Assembly (NCBI GenBank): GCA_963920635.1 | Contig: OY987302.1 | Span: forward strand, 26,263,278 to 26,327,277 | Source of the DNA: Pseudeuparius sepicola | Lineage: Eukaryota; Arthropoda; Insecta; Coleoptera; Anthribidae | Direction: 5' to 3' | Length of the DNA stretch: 64,000 nt | Shown: positions 58,511 to 64,000 of the stretch, piece by piece | How the letters are laid out: every line of letters starts with the position of its first letter | Numbering within the stretch: position 1 is the stretch's first letter | Program-made: the position numbers and the translations under genes | The notes under the pieces: model-generated | The model's input: the letters and a program-made list of their open reading frames with translations, nothing else | What the model was told of the DNA's origin: nothing | The model's database searches: none

Positions 58511-59643
58511 CTAAAAATAATATTAAACCAAATACCAACTAAGAAAACTCAACGCCGTTTTATACGAAACTGCCACCACGACACGAACTCATATTATATA
58601 AATAATACAATAATTGTAATTACTCGTATTGGACTTGGGACAGAAGGAAAATGACGTTTGACAACGGAACTCGTTTGAAGCACAGGACACAAAAATAGAA
58701 AGTTAGGACAAACACCTCTTTTGTGTTATGTGGTTTTTGCCGGAATCAGCTGATTTATTTACTATTTCACTTACTCAAGTTTGGCTGCCAGTTTCTCTCT
58801 CTACACTCCTTCCATCTACTTGTCAATTCAATGATTATTATACGATTTTCAGGGTGAACAAAGCACAAGAACTGTAAGGCAGCATACTTCTCAAAAAATC
58901 ACATATTTGATGTTTCATCGACGGCACGTATTTGGCATTCGATTATTCGCACATTTTCGCTGATATGAAAACAACAAAAAACCTATATTTTTGAAACTTT
59001 CACTTCACCGGTCAATAACTCCGTAAAGGTTGATAAATGAAAAATGCAAGGCAAAATACAAAAATAAAAATACAATTTTCCAACCCTCTTCGGGCGAGAA
59101 AAGCAGTGTTGCCAATATAACACATTGTTCGAGAATTCGGATCGGTTATCAGCACCTCTGAGGGCACTATAGGAAAAAATAAATAAAATTAACTAGTACA
59201 TAGTTTTCTATCCTGTGTACCTGCTTCCTGGACTAAAGTAACACTGACTTATGCACTAATTTCGTTCGATAAAAACTACTTTATCCCGAAAAACTAAATT
59301 ATGAACGTTTTCACTACCTTCCTCCTATTTTCACCCCTCTCCTTGGATCGTTTTTTATTCTTTTGGATATTGGGGGCAATTGCACGCACTGCGCTTAATT
59401 AACCGAAACTGACACTGTTAGGTATAAGTGGTTTCAATAAAATGTGACAACGGGATTTGATCTAGATATCACTTTGTTGTGGAACCACTGCTATCATAAT
59501 TTATTACCTCAAGGACATTTTTTACATTTGTCAAATCCCTAGGTATAACTGGGTTAAAATTTACCACACTAAAATCTCAAAAATATCTTCATGGAGTGAG
59601 AAGCATCAAGGCAGTTCGGGTTGATTTTAGAACAAAATATATA

Positions 59644-60060
59644 CAGGGTGTTCCTAAATATCATGTACATACGGAAGGGGGTAATTCTTTGGCCCATTTT
59701 AAGAAAAAAACTTCATATGTATGTCGTAAACGTCATAACTTTTGAAATTTGCATTGTTGGCCATTGTGACGTGCATTGCTTTTTGTTTTATAGGAAGTAT
59801 AGTCATATATGCACTGAGAAAGGGTGGAGCTCAGGTCGCTTGTTGTTTGTCACGAAGGTCACAAAGATACAACTGCACCTATATATAATACTTATATAAT
59901 ATATAATAAAAGCTGGATATTTTTTTTCGTTTAAGTTATTAACTTAACTATTAGTTCATGAAATTTCAGCTTTTGTGGTATCAGATATCTATACTTTCTC
60001 ATTAGACACATCGCGTCCATGCAGTTATTATACTATCTCACAAGTTTTTGAATTTAAAGA
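59644..60060. repeat. Repeat-like stretch beginning CAGGGTGTTCC
   Basis: TA|CAGGGTGTTCCTAAATATCA at 59644 looks like a MITE end, but no mirror end was found. TTTCAGCTTTTGTGGTATCAG at ~59966 recurs with changes at ~61415 and ~61540. No gene. Confidence 0.35.
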
Positions 60061-60181
60061 GTTTTAGTAAATATTTAAACACTTTCCCAAAAATTCCATA
60101 TAACAATAATTCTGGCATCGCTGCACTATAATTTCATATTTGACATCTGGCAACGCTGCGAAGTCATGCCATATATCTAGT

Positions 60182-60429
60182 ATGGCTGTTGAACTTGTAC
60201 CAATCGAAGCTGCAACAATTTCTAACGTACATTCGTTTTGCATAGTTTGCTCCAAAAAAGCGAAAAATTAAATCTTTTTGATGCGGATAAGTTAAAGAAG
60301 TGTATAATAGCCATATTAAAAATTCGGAACGACGCGTGTTTGGTTTTCTCGAACGTTGTGTTGCCGGAAAAGCCGAACAGTTTTCAAATGTATCACAGCC
60401 AGTGCCACAACCGTTTTACAGTTGAATGA
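60182..60429 (+). pseudogene. Zinc-binding N-terminal domain with a frameshift
   Basis: ATG at 60182 reads MAVELVPIEAATISN, then HSFCIVCSKK. The frame then stops, and one base over it continues SEKLNLFDADKLKKC ... MYHSQCHNRFTVE to a stop at 60429. The CxxC ... HxxC spacing resembles a zinc-binding N-terminal domain seen in uncharacterised, transposon-linked animal proteins (C-x2-C ... YHxxC pattern). One base lost in an A run (60253-60258) would explain the break. The sequence just after it recurs inverted near 60880-60915. Confidence 0.45.
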
Positions 60430-61030
60430 TCAACAGGACTACTCAAAGTGTTGGTGTGCAAAGATTCAATACAAAAATGTACAGGGTATTTTTCTCTGGG
60501 CCATCTCAAAATGCTGAATCTTTATGAAACTTTATACTGGCCAAGAGTACTCTGGAATTATTGAAAAAAGCATTAATAAACCCAAAAGTAATGTATTCCT
60601 TTATAAAATGCCAATCAACAAATAAAAAACAATTTAAATTATTGGACCTTTCTCAATAAAGTCACTGTCTAAAATGATACATTTTCTGTGCGTTTCCTGT
60701 TGTGGCAGACCAGTCACCTTAACTCATATGGACTTACTGACTCTCAGGCTTCTGTATTTTTAGACTTAGTTCGTTTATAGTGTCTGGGGCGGTTTTGATA
60801 TACTCGATTTTTGACCCTGACAAATCCAGTATTTTGAAATGGCACAGAGAAAGACACCATATATATTGGATCTTTACACACCAACACTTTGAGTGGTCCT
60901 GTTGACCATTCATCTGTTTTAAGGGCACACATGGCACACTTGACTTGCCAGATGTTGTATATTTTTTGTTCAAATTTGATATCTGGGGGTTTTAGGGTGT
61001 CCTGATCTGATTAACACTGAGGTGTCAGAT
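60430..61030. repeat. Region with ~40 bp inverted pair
   Basis: CAACAGGACTACTCAAAGTG and TTGGTGTGCAAAGAT at 60432-60468 recur inverted at about 60872-60910. Overlapping minus-strand frames (60734-60973) are the mirror of this and of a repeat also seen at 53640. No supported gene. Confidence 0.4.
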
Positions 61031-61069
61031 TTTAAATAAAAAATCGCTAAATGGTTTTCGTCATTTTTT

Positions 61070-61235
61070 ACTAAAAAAAAAATCGTAGTAGGTCCTGAAA
61101 ACTGAGATTAAGATCTGAAATTTTGCATCAAAATAAGAGTTTTTTGTGACCTATCTTTAGAAAAAAACGACTAAAATCTGATGGAAGATAAAAATTTTAT
61201 GGGGGTGCTTCCAAATGGGGCACCCTGTATAATTA
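61070..61235. repeat. Dispersed repeat ending in GGGGCACCCTGTA (copy 2)
   Basis: Direct partner of 2085-2255 (ATCGTAGTAGGTCCTGAAA, TTTGCATCAAA, GGGTGCTTCC). 61236-62385 holds only degenerate TTTCAG-GTGGTAT repeats and no gene I recognise. Confidence 0.5.
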
Positions 61236-62389
61236 TCATCTATGTTAATAACTGAACTATTAGTTAACGAAAATCAAATTTGGCGTATCAGTTTACTCAG
61301 CGCATATTTTTCAATTCTTTGAGTGAAAAGCTGGAGCATAATCCCCCCACTATAAATTCGGCTGGTTAGGTTTTTTCATTTAATTATAACATAATAGACA
61401 TGTTAACAAAGTTTCAGTTTTTGCGGTATTAGTTTTTTTGTATTATTATTTTATGTGTGTGAGGCTGCTACAGCTACACCCCCCGGAAAGGCGCCAGCTG
61501 GAGGTCCATTCACTTACTAGTGATACCAAATAAAGCTTAGAACAAATTTCAGCTTTTGTGGTATTGGTCATTAAAAAAGGTCACTGGCTCCCTGGCTATT
61601 GGAAATCACTCGCAATTGTTAAAAATCGCCCGCAAACCTTAGATATCTGGAAGTCAGTCACAACCACTAGAAATCCATGCATTTTCGCAATACTGTCTCA
61701 AATTTTACCCTAGCGGTTAACCCCCTCGGTTTTGTGCTTTTAAATTACTTCTTTTTAAACGATTATAGGGATGTACAGCCGTGGCCTCATAAATGTTTCC
61801 ATTAGGCGTGAGAAATGAGCAAGAAATCAAGAATTTCGGGTAAGTGCGACAACGTTGCGTTGGTACGGCTTCTCAAATCGACAACTTCCCCTACATTCCC
61901 TCGCACCACCCCGCTCCTCCCCGTACCGTATAGGTAGAAAATAGCATTGACTGCGGTATTAATACGTCAGTCAAGGAAAATAGGATAAATCACTGCATTA
62001 TTATTATTATAATCATTTACAAGTGGATTTAAAGTTTTACACTATTCCTTGGTGTTTTGAGATTCACATAATGTGAAATTACTCGGATTTCTACCATTGT
62101 CAAAGTGGCATTAGTTAAATAAGGTATAAGTATGATTGTGTGCTTTTAGAAGAATCTCATGGTGGCTTTTACATTGGTTTATTACACTTCTTTATCTTAA
62201 CCGCAAACCAAAACTTTGATTTAATTTAATTTTTAAAGTTTCCCCGGAGTTTTCGGGTGAGGTTCTGATGCTTTCCGGGTCCCCAAAAACTCGATAAATA
62301 AGAAAAAACATGCAATTTCCAAGAGTGGTTTCAGAGGAGTTTCCGTCGGTTTCGTTGATTCTACAGCCATCCCATTCCTCAAAAATAGT

Positions 62390-62429
<40 letters not shown>
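62390..62429. repeat. (TAGA)n microsatellite
   Basis: About ten TAGA units. Read on the minus strand it follows CAATAAATG and lies at the 3' end of the non-LTR element to its right, where such elements commonly end in a simple repeat. Confidence 0.9.
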
Positions 62430-63560
62430 CATTTATTGGTAAACAATACAGAAAGTGTTTGTACAAGTTGAGTGATAAAATTAATGAAACTAATGTAGAA
62501 AATTTTGAACAATAATTAATGAATATTACATATTAAAATTAAAATCCGAGTTAAAATATTCCTCGAATGAATAAAAAGCATTCTTTATGAGGTACTTCTT
62601 AACTTCCAGTCTAAATAATTTTGGACTCAAATCTCTGATGTCTCGAGGTAAGGCATTACAAAATTTTGTCCATAGTGTGTTGGGCCATTTCTGGTTCTTG
62701 CAAGCCTAAGAAAGTCAGGGACCAGGTTGTTACCACCTGTAGTCTGGTAATTGTGGTCAGCACTGTGAGACCTGAACAAACAAAGATTCTCTCTGACATA
62801 GACCAAACAATGCAAATTGAAGAGACTCGGGAAAGTTAAAATATTTAAATCAATGAAGCACTGTCGACAATCATCTCTAAAACCAACACCACAGATAACT
62901 CTAACACATCTCCGCTGCATCCTGAAAACACTCTCCGCGTGGCATGAGTGACCATATTAGGACAGCGTATGACATCCTTGAGCTGAAGAGTCCATGATAG
63001 GCACATAAAAGAGTTGGTAATGAAGTAGTTTTAGCGATGCTTCGTATCAGGAAGACTACCCTAGCGAGAGATTTCATCAGGTGAGCCACATGAAACTTCC
63101 ACGTCAGGCCAGAATCCAGAATGACACCAAGGAATTTAACCTTTCCAAACCATACTCGGAACCCGAGGAAGTGGTGGATGAGTTCCTCCTAAGGCTGAAA
63201 TTAATATTTTGGGTTTTGTTGTCATTCATTGTTAATCGTGAATCGGAAAATTCTCTTAGATATAGGATTTTTGAGTTTCTTTTTGATACCGGAATAAAGT
63301 ACGAGACCAAATTAAGAGATTTACCACCTTCTTCGATTTTTAGAATGGTTCTATTCAAAGTTATCGAAAGACTTTTGCGAAAAAAGCCGCCAATGTCTGT
63401 GGACAGGGTTGTAAGATTTTCCACTATTATTCAGGCAATCTAAGGCCAACCTAACGGCGCCGAATTTACTGTTTTTCGCACAGTAACTGGCAATGCCGCA
63501 AAATAAGATGTTAGATTTGCCGTCACTTACACCTTTGAGGTTATGGCTGGCTTGCAAACC
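62430..63560 (-). pseudogene. 3' end of a CR1/jockey-type non-LTR retrotransposon
   Basis: Minus-strand pieces in changing frames read, in order, a VSFWILA / WKFHVAHLMKS block (63060-63130), SLARVVFLIRSIAKTTSL and CAYHGLFSSRMSYAVLIW (62960-63070), QRRCVRVICGVGFRDDCRQ (62865-62920) and LNILTFPSLFNLHCLVYVRE (62790-62850). It ends with HNYQTTGGNNLVPDFLRL and THYGQNFV. This is the reverse-transcriptase C-terminus common to CR1- and jockey-group elements. Frameshifts make it dead. The 3' UTR runs to CAATAAATG and a TAGA microsatellite. The 5' part is lost. Confidence 0.8.
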
Positions 63561-64000
63561 ACGAGAGAGGGGGGGGGGGTAATTGCAATGTTGTCAGTTG
63601 CACTCCTCTGCGACCGCATGTATTGGAACGATTTTAAGGGCCGTGCCTGTACTCTGAACATTCCAAGTGAATACTACTCTCTTTGAAAATATTTTTTTTA
63701 CTACTAACCTGAGAAATCACCATTATTTACCTCATTCCTCTAATGAGAAGTAATATTTCTCACCCTAGGTAAATAATGATAATAAAAAAATACCTAGGTA
63801 AATAATGAAAAATTTTCTATGTGACATTTAAAAATTAGTGTCATTTTATCAGCTTGACAACTGAACTCCCAGGCAACTTGATATTTTGAAGTATTTGAAA
63901 AAAGCGAGAAATAACTAAAATATGGCAATGTTTCAATGTTAGTAGTAAAAAAAATTCTATATACACTTCGGTTGAGAAGGCCATTATTTACCTCGCATAT
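63561..64000. other. No gene; short repeats of a GTAAATAATG motif
   Basis: A G run at 63571-63579. CATTATTTACCTC or its mirror appears four times (about 63721, 63768, 63797 and 63982), beside TAGTAGTAAAAAAAA and its mirror at ~63690-63705. This suggests a foldback of about 290 bp that may continue past the window. Confidence 0.35.

Noticed and set aside
63081..63443. 120-codon plus-strand frame
   Set aside because: It is antisense to the CR1/jockey-type reverse-transcriptase remnant on the minus strand.
1..64000. CRISPR array, operons or bacterial-type systems
   Set aside because: Introns, poly(A) signals, Penelope, mariner and animal genes show this is eukaryotic; no regularly spaced repeat-spacer array is present.

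Overview
The window is nuclear DNA of an animal, most likely an insect with an AT-rich, repeat-dense genome. Exons are short and separated by very long introns. I recognise two conserved animal genes from their protein sequence, and the transposon mix is typical of insects: a Penelope-like element, an R4/Dong-type and a CR1/jockey-type non-LTR element, a mariner relative, piggyBac-type TTAA elements, a hAT element and many TA-flanked MITEs. I cannot name the species or order.

Host genes. (1) FBXO28 (F-box only protein 28) lies on the minus strand. Two internal exons fit exactly in phase: 24378-24626 and 8225-8390. They are separated by a ~16 kb intron that holds most of the left third of the window. 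The F-box exon and the C-terminal exons were not found. (2) MCM10 (DNA replication initiation factor) lies on the minus strand with its complete last exon at 44571-46187, covering both zinc regions. Upstream exons with the OB fold were not found. A ~75 bp diverged piece of its 3' end sits at 42120-42195. (3) A possible short plus-strand membrane-protein gene ends at 44465, converging on MCM10. Its 5' part lies in an apparently exact 704 bp tandem duplication (42907-44314). (4) A broken THAP-domain gene start (58325-58510, minus), a broken zinc-binding TE-type domain (60182-60429, plus) and two unassigned exon candidates (20245-20490 and 20825-20999, minus) complete the coding content.

Layout. 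0-8 kb: short tandem repeats, a tRNA-like SINE head, a foldback and several MITEs. 8-25 kb: the FBXO28 intron, with a small inverted pair (11.5-11.95 kb), a head-to-head pair of nearly identical Penelope-like elements (12.3-17.1 kb), a decayed mariner relative (18.2-19.1 kb) and a 1.8 kb palindrome carrying a MITE in one arm (22.2-24.1 kb). 25-34 kb: hairpins, foldbacks and tandem repeats, no confident gene. 33.8-42.1 kb: two diverged copies of an LTR-like repeat, each with nested insertions. 42-46 kb: the duplication and MCM10. 46-64 kb: MITEs, a decayed R4/Dong element (48.0-50.5 kb), two more foldbacks, pseudogenes and a CR1/jockey-like 3' end with a TAGA microsatellite.

The most interesting pattern is that four unrelated-looking inverted structures (11.5, 12.3-17.1, 22.2-24.1 and 52.3-52.8 kb) carry a hammerhead-ribozyme-like motif in each outward-facing arm: CTGANGA core, stem II, GAAA, then a short self-complementary stem III. 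In two of them the motif is complete on both arms. Hammerheads are known in Penelope-like elements; their presence in short non-coding palindromes suggests non-autonomous relatives that insert head-to-head.
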